DNA of 6,681 bases from the NCBI GenBank assembly GCA_937891125.1, contig CALAEZ010000271.1, forward strand, positions 1 to 6,681, given 5' to 3'. Under the pieces are notes generated by a model. It was not told where the DNA came from. It searched no databases and was given only the letters and a program-made list of their open reading frames with translations. The DNA comes from an uncultured Treponema sp. (GTDB taxonomy: Bacteria > Spirochaetota > Spirochaetia > Treponematales > Treponemataceae). Shown here one piece after another: positions 1-6,014 of this stretch. Made by a program: the position numbers and the translations under genes. The first letter of the stretch is position 1. The number at the start of each line of letters is the position of its first letter.

Positions 1-68
1 AGGCAGGTCAAGTCGTTCGAAACTTCGTTACGAATACAGCATGACAATACTTTTCAGTCATCCCCGTT

Positions 69-104
69 GAAGTTAGCGGATTTAGTTAGAAATCCGCTAA
101 CTTC
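69..104 (-). other. Perfect hairpin spanning the asnS stop codon
   Basis: The arms GAAGTTAGCGGATTT (69-83) and AAATCCGCTAACTTC (90-104) are perfectly complementary over 15 bp, with a 6-base loop at 84-89. The asnS stop codon (TAA on the minus strand, 86-88) lies in the loop, and the last five codons (Lys-Leu-Ala-Asp-Phe) form one arm. No T-tract follows on either strand, so it is not a standard intrinsic terminator. It may still end or protect the asnS transcript, or serve as a protein-binding palindrome. Confidence 0.7.
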
Positions 105-1537
105 GGAGCGCGCGGGTATGGAATTACGTCGCGGATGTTCTGCATGCCGGTGACGTATAATAACAGGCGCTCAAAGCCTAATCCAAAGCCGGAATGCGGC
201 ACAGTGCCGAACTTTCGCAGGTCAAGATACCAGCTGTAGTCTTCTGGCTTTAAGCCAAGCTCGTTAATGCGAGACAAAAGCTTGTCGTAGCTTTCTTCGC
301 GCTCGCTTCCGCCGATAATCTCGCCTAAGCCCGGAACTAAAACGTCAACCGCCTTTACAGTCTTTCCGTCGTCGTTCAGCTTCATGTAGAACGCCTTAAT
401 CTCTTTCGGGTAGTTGTAGACCATGACCGGGCACTTGTAAATCTGCTCGGTTAAGTAGCGTTCATGCTCGGTTGCAAGGTCGCAGCCCCAGTACGGCTTA
501 AACTCAAATTTGTCCGCATGTTTTTCAAGCTCGGCGACCGCTTCGGTGTAGCTTACGCGCTTAAACGGCGTTTCAACCACGTGGCGGAGCGTGTCAATAA
601 CGCCCGGCTGAATGCGCTTGTTAAAGAAAGCCATGTCCTCGCTGCATTTGGTCAATGCCCAGTTCAGTAAGTATTTGATGAACTCTTCCTGAATGTCCAT
701 GTCATCGTTCAGGTCAAAGAATGCCATTTCAGGCTCGCACATCCAGAATTCAGCCAAGTGGCGCGTGGTGTTTGAGTTTTCTGCACGGAATGTCGGTCCG
801 AATGTGTAGACGCGGCCGAGTGCGGTCGCAAGCGTTTCGGCTTCAAGCTGGCCGGAAACAGTCAGACTTACCGGTTTACCAAAAAAGTCTTTTGAGTAAT
901 TTACAAGCTTTGCGGCATCTTCTTTTTTCATGCCGTTTGCCCCTTTCTCAAGGGCGATTTCTGCAAGCTTTTCCATGCTGAGCGTCGTCACCTGGAACAT
1001 TTCGCCCGCACCTTCGCAGTCGCTTCCGGTAATTTCAGGCGTGTTGATGTAGTAAAAGCCGCGCTCCTGGAAAAATGAGTGCAGCGCGTATGCCATCTGG
1101 CTTCTCATGCGGAAGACAGCACCGAATGTGTTGGTGCGTGCGCGTAAGTGTGCGTTTTCGCGCAAAAATTCCATGCTGGTCGCTTTTTTCTGGAGCGGGT
1201 AGCTGTCGCTTGGGCAAGTGCCAAGCACGGTAAGCGTGCAGAGCGTAACTTCTACCGCCTGTCCGCTTGCAGGAGAAGCTATGAGCGTACCTGTTGCGCG
1301 CGCACTTGCTCCTGTTGAAACGCTTTTTAATGCGTCTTCTATAGCGGCTACGTCTGCGCCACTTGCCGGAGAAGAGCGGTCAAAGGTCAGCTGTATGGAA
1401 GCAAAGCACGAGCCGTCATTTACCTGAATGAATACAAGGTTTTTAGAATCGCGCATGGTGCGAACCCAGCCGCAGACGGTAACGGTGCGTCCGTCCGGCT
1501 TTGAGGTCAATATGTCTTTAATAAGTTCACTTTTCAT
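86..1537 (-). CDS. asnS: Asparaginyl-tRNA synthetase (AsnRS)
   Basis: This cytoplasmic class IIb aminoacyl-tRNA synthetase joins asparagine to tRNA(Asn) at the expense of ATP. From the ATG at 1537 it has 483 residues, close to the usual length of about 466. Residues 18-108 form the N-terminal OB-fold that binds the anticodon, including [11 protein letters not shown]. The catalytic domain follows from about residue 125. It contains [16 protein letters not shown], class II motif 2 ([11 protein letters not shown], 250-260) and motif 3 ([10 protein letters not shown], 450-459). DCEGAGEMF and the short insert before [14 protein letters not shown] (218-230) are typical of AsnRS rather than AspRS. 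The frame stays open upstream to an ATG at 1717, but the extra 60 residues do not look like AsnRS and run into the ppdK promoter, so I reject that start. An ATG at 1546 (three residues longer) is an equal alternative, and neither has a clear Shine-Dalgarno sequence. The gene is divergent from ppdK. The identity is very secure; the exact start is less so. Confidence 0.97.
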   Translation of the reverse strand: MKSELIKDILTSKPDGRTVTVCGWVRTMRDSKNLVFIQVNDGSCFASIQLTFDRSSPASGADVAAIEDALKSVSTGASARATGTLIASPASGQAVEVTLCTLTVLGTCPSDSYPLQKKATSMEFLRENAHLRARTNTFGAVFRMRSQMAYALHSFFQERGFYYINTPEITGSDCEGAGEMFQVTTLSMEKLAEIALEKGANGMKKEDAAKLVNYSKDFFGKPVSLTVSGQLEAETLATALGRVYTFGPTFRAENSNTTRHLAEFWMCEPEMAFFDLNDDMDIQEEFIKYLLNWALTKCSEDMAFFNKRIQPGVIDTLRHVVETPFKRVSYTEAVAELEKHADKFEFKPYWGCDLATEHERYLTEQIYKCPVMVYNYPKEIKAFYMKLNDDGKTVKAVDVLVPGLGEIIGGSEREESYDKLLSRINELGLKPEDYSWYLDLRKFGTVPHSGFGLGFERLLLYVTGMQNIRDVIPYPRAPKLADF

Positions 1538-1701
1538 GGCGCCCATTGTAGCGAGATAGCAGGTTGTGAGCAATAAGCGAAAAACGGCAAAAAAAGGACG
1601 CGCCCGCTCGCCCTTCACGCTTTTTGTCTGTGACACTTGTCGCCACGCAGTTGCGCTGTGCTGTATTGGAAAATTCCGCGCATGATTATCATTTGAAAGT
1701 G

Positions 1702-1717
1702 GTGTGAACGTTGACAC
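1702..1717. promoter_or_regulatory. Possible operator palindrome over the ppdK -35 box
   Basis: GTGTGAACGTTGACAC is a 16-bp inverted repeat with one mismatched pair (1706/1713), and it contains the complete -35 hexamer. A regulator bound here would block RNA polymerase. The sequence has some likeness to CRP/FNR or Rex half-sites, but the half-site spacing fits neither, so no regulator can be named. It could be chance. Confidence 0.3.
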
Positions 1718-1739
1718 TGCTTTCTAATCTGACTATTAT
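1711..1739 (+). promoter_or_regulatory. Sigma70-type promoter of ppdK
   Basis: A perfect -35 box TTGACA (1711-1716) is separated by 17 bases from TATTAT (1734-1739), which matches the -10 consensus at five of six positions. Transcription would start near 1746, giving a leader of about 26 bases before the ATG at 1773. The orientation and distance fit ppdK. This is the strongest promoter match in the window. Confidence 0.8.
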
Positions 1740-1760
1740 TCCATTTACAGAAAAATTTAA

Positions 1761-1767
1761 AAGGTGG
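1761..1767 (+). promoter_or_regulatory. Ribosome binding site of ppdK
   Basis: AAGGTGG ends five bases before the ATG at 1773. It decides the start: the in-frame GTG at 1764, which would add three residues, lies inside this Shine-Dalgarno sequence and has none of its own. Confidence 0.8.
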
Positions 1768-1772
1768 AAGAA

Positions 1773-4463
1773 ATGCCTAAGGTTAAACATGTGTATTTTT
1801 TTGGTAATGGTGACGCAGACGGCGACGAGTCGATGCGTGCTGAACTTGGTGGAAAGGGCGCAAACCTTGCGCAGATGGCAAAAAAGCCGTTAAGCCTGCC
1901 GGTTCCTGCTGGCTTCACAATTTCGACGGAAGTCTGCAAAAAATTCTATGAGCTTAATCGCCAGTATCCTGAAGGACTGGAAGCAGAAGTTGACGAATAC
2001 CTTGATCGTCTTGAAAAGACTATGGGGAAAAAGCTGGGCGACGACAACGACCCGCTCTTGGTTTCAGTTCGCTCTGGCGCCGCAATTTCAATGCCTGGTA
2101 TGATGGACACTATCCTGAACCTCGGTCTTACTGATAAGTCAGTGCTTGGTCTTGCTGCAAAAACAGGCAACGACCGCTTTGCATGGGATGCCTACCGCCG
2201 CTTTATTCAGATGTTTGGCGATGTTGCAATGGGTGTTGAGCATGCAAAATTTGAAGCAATTATCGATGAGGTAAAATCACATCGTGGCATTAAGCAGGAT
2301 ACCGAGCTGACAACCGATGAGCTTAAGGAAATTGTTACTAAATATAAGACGCTCTACAAAAAAGAGAAGGGCGAAGATTTCCCACAGGATCCGAAAGTAC
2401 AGCTGTGGGGCGCCATTGGTGCTGTATTCGGCTCATGGATGAACCCACGTGCCATTAAGTACCGCCAGCTGAACAACATCCGCGAAGGCACCCTTAAGGG
2501 AACGGCTGTTACTGTTATGGCAATGGTATTCGGTAACAAGGGCGAAACCTCTGGTACGGGTGTGTGCTTTAGCCGCGACCCGTCAACAGGCGAAAATGTA
2601 TTCATGGGTGAATACCTGATGAACGCACAGGGCGAGGACGTTGTTGCCGGTATCCGCACACCACAGCACCTGTCTCAGCTTGAAAAGACAAACCCAGCTA
2701 TTTATAAGCAGTTGTGTGAAATCCGTGATCGCCTTGAAAAGCATTATCACGACATGCAGGATATGGAATTCACCGTTGAAGAAGGCAAGCTGTACATGCT
2801 GCAGTGCCGCAACGGTAAGCGCACCGGTCCTGCTGCTGTCCGCATGGCAGTTGAAATGGTGCAGGAAGGGCTTATTTCAAAAGAAGATGCCTTGCTTCGC
2901 GTACAGCCAGAGCAGCTGAATCAGCTTTTGCATCCGGCGCTTGACCCGAAAGCTATCAAAACGCTTGAGCCGATTGCAAGCGCACTCAATGCTTCTCCAG
3001 GAGCCGGCTGTGGTCAGATTGTGTTTACTGCAGAAGAAGCAGAAGCTCAGGCAAAGGTTGGCATGAAGGTTATTCTTGTACGCAAGGAAACGTCTCCGGA
3101 AGACATTGCAGGTATGGCTGTTGCGCAGGGTATCTTGACCTCTACGGGCGGACGCACTTCTCACGCAGCAGTTGTTGCGCGTGGTATGGGTACTCCGTGT
3201 GTGTGTGGCTGTGAAGCAGTTACCTTCCCGGGCGGCGACGCTGTTGTTATCGGCGCAAAGACCTTCAAGAAGGGCGATTTCATCACCATCGACGGCTCAA
3301 CAGGCAAGGTATACGAAGGCAAGGTGCCGGTTGTTCCTGCAAGCATTTCGGGCAATCTTGAAACATTCCTTGGCTGGGCAGACGAAATCCGCGCGGCTTC
3401 AGTACGCAAAACTGCTTCAGGTCACACTGTTAAGGGCTTTGGCGTACGTGCAAACGGCGACACTCCGCAGAACGCAAAGGACGCATTCCGCTTTGGCGCT
3501 GAAGGCATTGGTCTTTGCCGCACTGAGCACATGTTCTTTGACGAGCCGAAGCTTACGTCATTCCAGAAGATGATTGTTTCTGAAACAACCGCAGAACGCA
3601 AGGCAAATCTTGCTGAAATCCTTCCGCTGCAGCAGAAAGACTTCTACGAAATCATCAAGACCATGGAAGGTCGCCCGGTTACTATCCGTCTGCTTGACCC
3701 GCCGCTTAACGAGTTTATCCAGGCTGAAAATGATGCCCAGCTTTCTGCCCTTGCAGCTAAACTCGGCATGGACAAGGCAAAGCTGGCAGAAAAGGTTGCA
3801 TCTCTTGCAGAACACAACCCGATGCTCGGTCACCGCGGTGTTCGCCTGGCTATTACCTATCCGGAAATCTACGAGATGCAGGTTGAAGCAATTGCGCGCG
3901 CAACCGCTCAGCTTGAAAAAGAGGGCGTAAAGCATCGCGTTCAGATTATGATTCCGAATGTCGTTTCGTACATGGAAGTTAAGCAGATTCGCGGCGAGGC
4001 ACTGGTTGTCATCGAAAAAGTCAACAAGGAACTGGGTACAAATCTGAAGTTTGACATCGGCTCAATGATTGAATTCCCGAGTGCCGCACTTTCTGCTGGT
4101 AAAATTGCAGAATATGCTGACTTCTTCTCATTCGGTACCAACGACCTGTCACAGACAACGTTCGGCTTTAGCCGTGATGACTACTCTAAGTTTATTGGCG
4201 CATACTTGCAGCAGAACATTCTGCAGTCAGACCCATTCAGCACACTTGACCCGGATGGTCCAGGCGCACTCATGGAGATTGCAGAACAGAAAGGTCGCGC
4301 AGTCAAAGATGACCTGCATCTGGGTATCTGTGGCGAGCACGGTGGCGACCCGGCTTCAATCGAGTTGTGCTACAACATCGGCTTGAACTATGTTTCCTGC
4401 TCACCGTTCCGCGTACCGCTTGCACGCCTTGCTGGTGCACAGGCTGTTATTAAGAGTATCTAA
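1773..4463 (+). CDS. ppdK: Pyruvate, phosphate dikinase (PPDK)
   Basis: PPDK reversibly converts PEP, AMP and pyrophosphate to pyruvate, ATP and phosphate. In anaerobes using pyrophosphate-linked glycolysis it often runs towards ATP. The protein has 896 residues against 874 in the well-studied Clostridium symbiosum enzyme, and looks complete. The N-terminal ATP-grasp nucleotide-binding domain spans about 20-370, with GGKGANL (K28), SVRSGAAISMPGMMDT (R100), E332 and Q344. The swivelling phosphohistidine domain spans about 415-510, with GGRTSHAAVVARG: H464 is the phosphorylated histidine and T462 matches the threonine regulated in plant enzymes. The C-terminal TIM barrel, about 530-893, binds PEP/pyruvate and has R583, R639, D642, metal ligands E767 and D791, N790 in GTNDLSQ, and catalytic C853 in ICGEHGGDP. 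All key residues are present. It has its own promoter and terminator, so is probably monocistronic. No PPDK regulatory protein gene is in the window. Confidence 0.98.
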   Translation: MPKVKHVYFFGNGDADGDESMRAELGGKGANLAQMAKKPLSLPVPAGFTISTEVCKKFYELNRQYPEGLEAEVDEYLDRLEKTMGKKLGDDNDPLLVSVRSGAAISMPGMMDTILNLGLTDKSVLGLAAKTGNDRFAWDAYRRFIQMFGDVAMGVEHAKFEAIIDEVKSHRGIKQDTELTTDELKEIVTKYKTLYKKEKGEDFPQDPKVQLWGAIGAVFGSWMNPRAIKYRQLNNIREGTLKGTAVTVMAMVFGNKGETSGTGVCFSRDPSTGENVFMGEYLMNAQGEDVVAGIRTPQHLSQLEKTNPAIYKQLCEIRDRLEKHYHDMQDMEFTVEEGKLYMLQCRNGKRTGPAAVRMAVEMVQEGLISKEDALLRVQPEQLNQLLHPALDPKAIKTLEPIASALNASPGAGCGQIVFTAEEAEAQAKVGMKVILVRKETSPEDIAGMAVAQGILTSTGGRTSHAAVVARGMGTPCVCGCEAVTFPGGDAVVIGAKTFKKGDFITIDGSTGKVYEGKVPVVPASISGNLETFLGWADEIRAASVRKTASGHTVKGFGVRANGDTPQNAKDAFRFGAEGIGLCRTEHMFFDEPKLTSFQKMIVSETTAERKANLAEILPLQQKDFYEIIKTMEGRPVTIRLLDPPLNEFIQAENDAQLSALAAKLGMDKAKLAEKVASLAEHNPMLGHRGVRLAITYPEIYEMQVEAIARATAQLEKEGVKHRVQIMIPNVVSYMEVKQIRGEALVVIEKVNKELGTNLKFDIGSMIEFPSAALSAGKIAEYADFFSFGTNDLSQTTFGFSRDDYSKFIGAYLQQNILQSDPFSTLDPDGPGALMEIAEQKGRAVKDDLHLGICGEHGGDPASIELCYNIGLNYVSCSPFRVPLARLAGAQAVIKSI

Positions 4464-4474
4464 CGCGTAAGCGT
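4463..4474 (+). other. Small hairpin with GTAA tetraloop after ppdK
   Basis: ACGC (4463-4466) and GCGT (4471-4474) pair around the loop GTAA, a GNRA-type tetraloop, starting at the last base of the ppdK stop codon. The stem is only 4 bp, so it matters mainly as the first of three consecutive hairpins. Confidence 0.35.
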
Positions 4475-4488
4475 CAAACAAACTTTAC

Positions 4489-4512
4489 GGCTTACTGGCT
4501 TTTCGGTAAGCC
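4489..4512 (+). other. Second hairpin downstream of ppdK
   Basis: GGCTTACTG (4489-4497) pairs with CGGTAAGCC (4504-4512) over 9 bp with one G-U pair, around a 6-base loop. No T-tract follows directly; the terminator hairpin starts nine bases later. A likely role is protecting the ppdK 3' end or helping termination. Confidence 0.5.
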
Positions 4513-4520
4513 TTCTACAG

Positions 4521-4550
4521 TCCCGTCAGCGTATGGCGGGATTTTTTTTT
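4521..4550 (+). terminator. Intrinsic terminator of ppdK
   Basis: TCCCGTC (4521-4527) pairs with GGCGGGA (4535-4541), 7 bp with one G-U pair and a 7-base loop, followed at once by nine T (4542-4550). This is a standard Rho-independent terminator and separates ppdK from the lipoprotein gene. Confidence 0.9.
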
Positions 4551-4559
4551 ATTTTTTTC

Positions 4560-4575
4560 ATGCAAAAATATGCAT
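4560..4575. repeat. Inverted repeat ATGCA-N6-TGCAT upstream of lipoprotein gene
   Basis: ATGCA (4560-4564) and TGCAT (4571-4575) are inverted around AAAATA, in an A/T-rich stretch just upstream of the predicted lipoprotein promoter. A very similar element, with a 7-base spacer, lies at 5949-5965 before citrate synthase. It may be a regulator site or A/T-rich promoter DNA. Confidence 0.35.
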
Positions 4576-4596
4576 TTTTTTCAAGTTTTACCCCTA

Positions 4597-4602
4597 TATA
4601 CT
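4597..4602 (+). promoter_or_regulatory. Probable -10 box for the lipoprotein gene
   Basis: TATACT (4597-4602) matches the sigma70 -10 consensus at five of six positions, within TATATACT. At the expected distance upstream there is only a T-rich run (about 4575-4581) and no good -35 box. The start would be near 4609, leaving a leader of about 40 bases. Confidence 0.4.
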
Positions 4603-4625
4603 TATGAAAGCAGTTGGCTTTCATA
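4603..4625. promoter_or_regulatory. Perfect 9-bp inverted repeat at the lipoprotein transcription start
   Basis: TATGAAAGC (4603-4611) and GCTTTCATA (4617-4625) are perfectly complementary around AGTTG. The repeat directly follows the likely -10 box and ends 12 bases before the ribosome binding site. If transcription starts at about 4609 the RNA would lack part of one arm, which favours a DNA operator over an RNA hairpin. With an earlier start it could fold in the leader. Confidence 0.45.
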
Positions 4626-4648
4626 TTTCAATTTTTAGGAGTAACCCT

Positions 4649-5839
4649 ATGAAAAGAAACGTGTGGAAACATGCTGCCGTAGTAAGTGCAGCGTATGTGC
4701 TGGCATTGAGTCTTCTTGTTCCGTCCTGTAAGCAGTCAGATGATGATACTGCAAGTGCAGCGTCAAATGCGGCGGTGACTACTGCTGATGAAAACAGCAC
4801 GGTCTCTTCCTCAGATGCCGAAGTAGTGGACAACGCGCAGACAGAAGATGAAGCGCAAGCGGAAGAAAGTGAGACGAGCGAAACAAAGGAAGAAGCGACA
4901 ACGGTAGCGGACGAAACGCAGTCGGAAGAAAATGAAACTGCTGAGGAGGCAAGCGAAGAAAACAGTGAAGCTGCGACAGATGCAATTGGAGCAGAGGCAA
5001 CAGGAGCAGGCGACGCGTCAGACGAAGCAGCAGAGGATACGACGGCAGATACAAGCGAAGAAACGTCAGACGCTACTGCGAGCGACACTGCTTCGAGCGA
5101 AGCGAGCGCGGTCGAAGAGGGAGAGGCGACGACAGACACCGAAGCTGAGGCAGAGGAAGCAGCGTCTACAACGGTCGTTCCTGCTGCAGTTGGCGATGTG
5201 CTTTTGCGTGATGGAACGCGTATTTCGCAAAGCCAGCTTTCAGCGGCTTCTGTTTCCTCTTCAGATGTTGCCGCCGTCGTTGCGTACGTTACCGATGATG
5301 GCTTTGTTGCGTGCGGACTTCCGTTAAGCGAAGCGTATGCATGGGCTACAAGCGGCTGTGCAGGCGCCACAAAGATTATTGCCGATATTGCCTGCTCGTC
5401 GAGCCAAACAGGTTCGGGCGCCGCAAATGAATCATGCACGTTTGACGGCGACTGCGACGGAAGCGATAACTGGGAGATAATTGCTGCCTTTGACGAAGCG
5501 GGCGCCGCTGAGGCAAGCACGTACTATCCTGCGTTTGCTGCTGTTTCCTCGTATGCTACAAGCTGCGGGCTTTCAGATGCAATTGCTGACGGCTGGTATC
5601 TTCCTGCTATTTCGGAGCTGTATTCATTCTACCAGAATCTTACGGTCATAAACGAAAGTCTTTCTACGCTCGGAGTGGAAACCATTTCTGGCTCGCTCTG
5701 GTCGTCAACCTGCCCCGTTGCAGCAGAAAACACTGATTACACAAAATCAGCGTGGTACCTAAATATAGCAAGCGCAACAATTTATATGCGGACTAAGGCC
5801 GAATCTCGCTCGGTGCTCCCGTTCCGCGTTTTTGAATAA
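4649..5839 (+). CDS. Predicted lipoprotein with acidic tether and DUF1566/Lcl-like domain
   Basis: The function is unknown; it is probably a membrane-anchored surface or periplasmic lipoprotein of 396 residues. The start at 4649 follows AGGAG (4637-4641); an in-frame ATG at 4604 lies in an inverted repeat and would spoil the signal peptide. Residues 1-26 form a signal peptide (basic MKRNVWKH, then a hydrophobic stretch) ending in the lipobox VPSC, with C27 as the lipid-anchored cysteine; Pro at -2 is slightly unusual. Residues 31-175 are low complexity, rich in Ala, Glu, Asp, Ser and Thr: 48 of 145 are acidic and K80 is the only basic one. From VGDVLLRDGT (181-190) a folded domain follows, with seven cysteines (222, 237, 249, 263, 269, 306, 355), DGDCDGSDNWE, ADGWYLPAISELYSFY, LWSST and a C-terminal VLPFRVFE. 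This pattern resembles DUF1566/Lcl-type domains common in Treponema lipoproteins. It appears to be a single-gene unit. Confidence 0.85.
   Translation: MKRNVWKHAAVVSAAYVLALSLLVPSCKQSDDDTASAASNAAVTTADENSTVSSSDAEVVDNAQTEDEAQAEESETSETKEEATTVADETQSEENETAEEASEENSEAATDAIGAEATGAGDASDEAAEDTTADTSEETSDATASDTASSEASAVEEGEATTDTEAEAEEAASTTVVPAAVGDVLLRDGTRISQSQLSAASVSSSDVAAVVAYVTDDGFVACGLPLSEAYAWATSGCAGATKIIADIACSSSQTGSGAANESCTFDGDCDGSDNWEIIAAFDEAGAAEASTYYPAFAAVSSYATSCGLSDAIADGWYLPAISELYSFYQNLTVINESLSTLGVETISGSLWSSTCPVAAENTDYTKSAWYLNIASATIYMRTKAESRSVLPFRVFE
4739..5173 (+). repeat. Low-complexity acidic coding region
   Basis: This part of the lipoprotein gene encodes residues 31-175. It is built from irregular GAA/GAG, GCA/GCG and ACG/AGC codons without a fixed repeat unit. 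Short exact repeats occur, such as the 12-mer CAAGCGAAGAAA at 4950-4961 and 5052-5063. Such DNA can change length by slippage or recombination, and it produces long spurious open frames on the other strand. Confidence 0.7.
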
Positions 5840-5852
5840 CGAGCGTTTTGCA

Positions 5853-5900
5853 GCTCCTGTTGTTGCGACTTGACTGCTACAAGTAAACGGCAACAGGGGC
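5853..5900. other. Long hairpin between lipoprotein and citrate synthase genes
   Basis: GCTCCTGTTGTTG (5853-5865) pairs with CGGCAACAGGGGC (5888-5900) over 13 bp with three G-U pairs. Inside, after a small internal loop, ACTTG (5868-5872) pairs with CAAGT (5880-5884) around a 7-base loop. It begins 13 bases after the lipoprotein stop, where a terminator is expected, but GTGGTGGCAAC follows instead of a T-tract. It may be a factor-assisted terminator or a 3'-end stabiliser. Confidence 0.55.
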
Positions 5901-5919
5901 GTGGTGGCAACACTATGAC

Positions 5920-5947
5920 TTGCATATATTTCATAATTTTGTATAAT
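5920..5947 (+). promoter_or_regulatory. Sigma70-type promoter of citrate synthase
   Basis: TTGCAT (5920-5925) and a perfect TATAAT (5942-5947) are 16 bases apart in an A/T-rich stretch. Transcription would start near 5954 and leave a leader of about 60 bases before the ATG at 6015. The -35 box matches consensus at four of six positions. Confidence 0.7.
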
Positions 5948-5948
5948 T

Positions 5949-5965
5949 ATGCATAAAAATTGCAT
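5949..5965. repeat. Inverted repeat ATGCA-N7-TGCAT upstream of citrate synthase
   Basis: ATGCATAAAAATTGCAT sits immediately after the -10 box. The word TGCATA occurs at 5921, 5950 and 5961, so the motif also touches the -35 box. Together with 4560-4575 it could mark a shared regulator, but A/T-rich DNA gives such matches easily. Confidence 0.35.
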
Positions 5966-5978
5966 AAAGATAGCACGA

Positions 5979-5994
5979 AATGACCGTAGTCATT
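5979..5994 (+). promoter_or_regulatory. Leader hairpin before citrate synthase
   Basis: AATGAC (5979-5984) and GTCATT (5989-5994) form a perfect 6-bp stem with loop CGTA in the predicted leader. An alternative stem pairs CCGTA (5984-5988) with TACGG (6002-6006), which overlaps the G-rich ribosome binding site at 6005-6009. The two cannot coexist, so they could act as a translation switch; this is inference from pairing only. Confidence 0.3.
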
Positions 5995-6014
5995 GGCGTT
6001 TTACGGGGGTACGA

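Noticed and set aside
1..153. Plus-strand frame open from the left edge to a stop at 151-153
   Set aside because: The translation has no recognisable family and more than half of it lies antisense to the asnS 3' end and its hairpin. It may be chance; the left flank would be needed to judge it.
1538..1717. 60-residue N-terminal extension of AsnRS
   Set aside because: It resembles no AsnRS sequence I know, overlaps the ppdK promoter, and the family's normal N-terminus fits the ATG at 1537 or 1546.
4621..5520. Long open frame of 299 codons on the minus strand opposite the lipoprotein gene
   Set aside because: Its product is a Ser/Ala/Val-rich low-complexity string, the mirror of the GAA/GCA/ACG codons on the plus strand. 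It has no recognisable domain, and the plus-strand frame has a ribosome binding site, signal peptide and recognisable C-terminal domain.
5949..6014. In-frame upstream ATG for citrate synthase adding 22 residues
   Set aside because: It lies one base after the -10 box, before the predicted transcript start, and has no Shine-Dalgarno sequence, while the ATG at 6015 has one.
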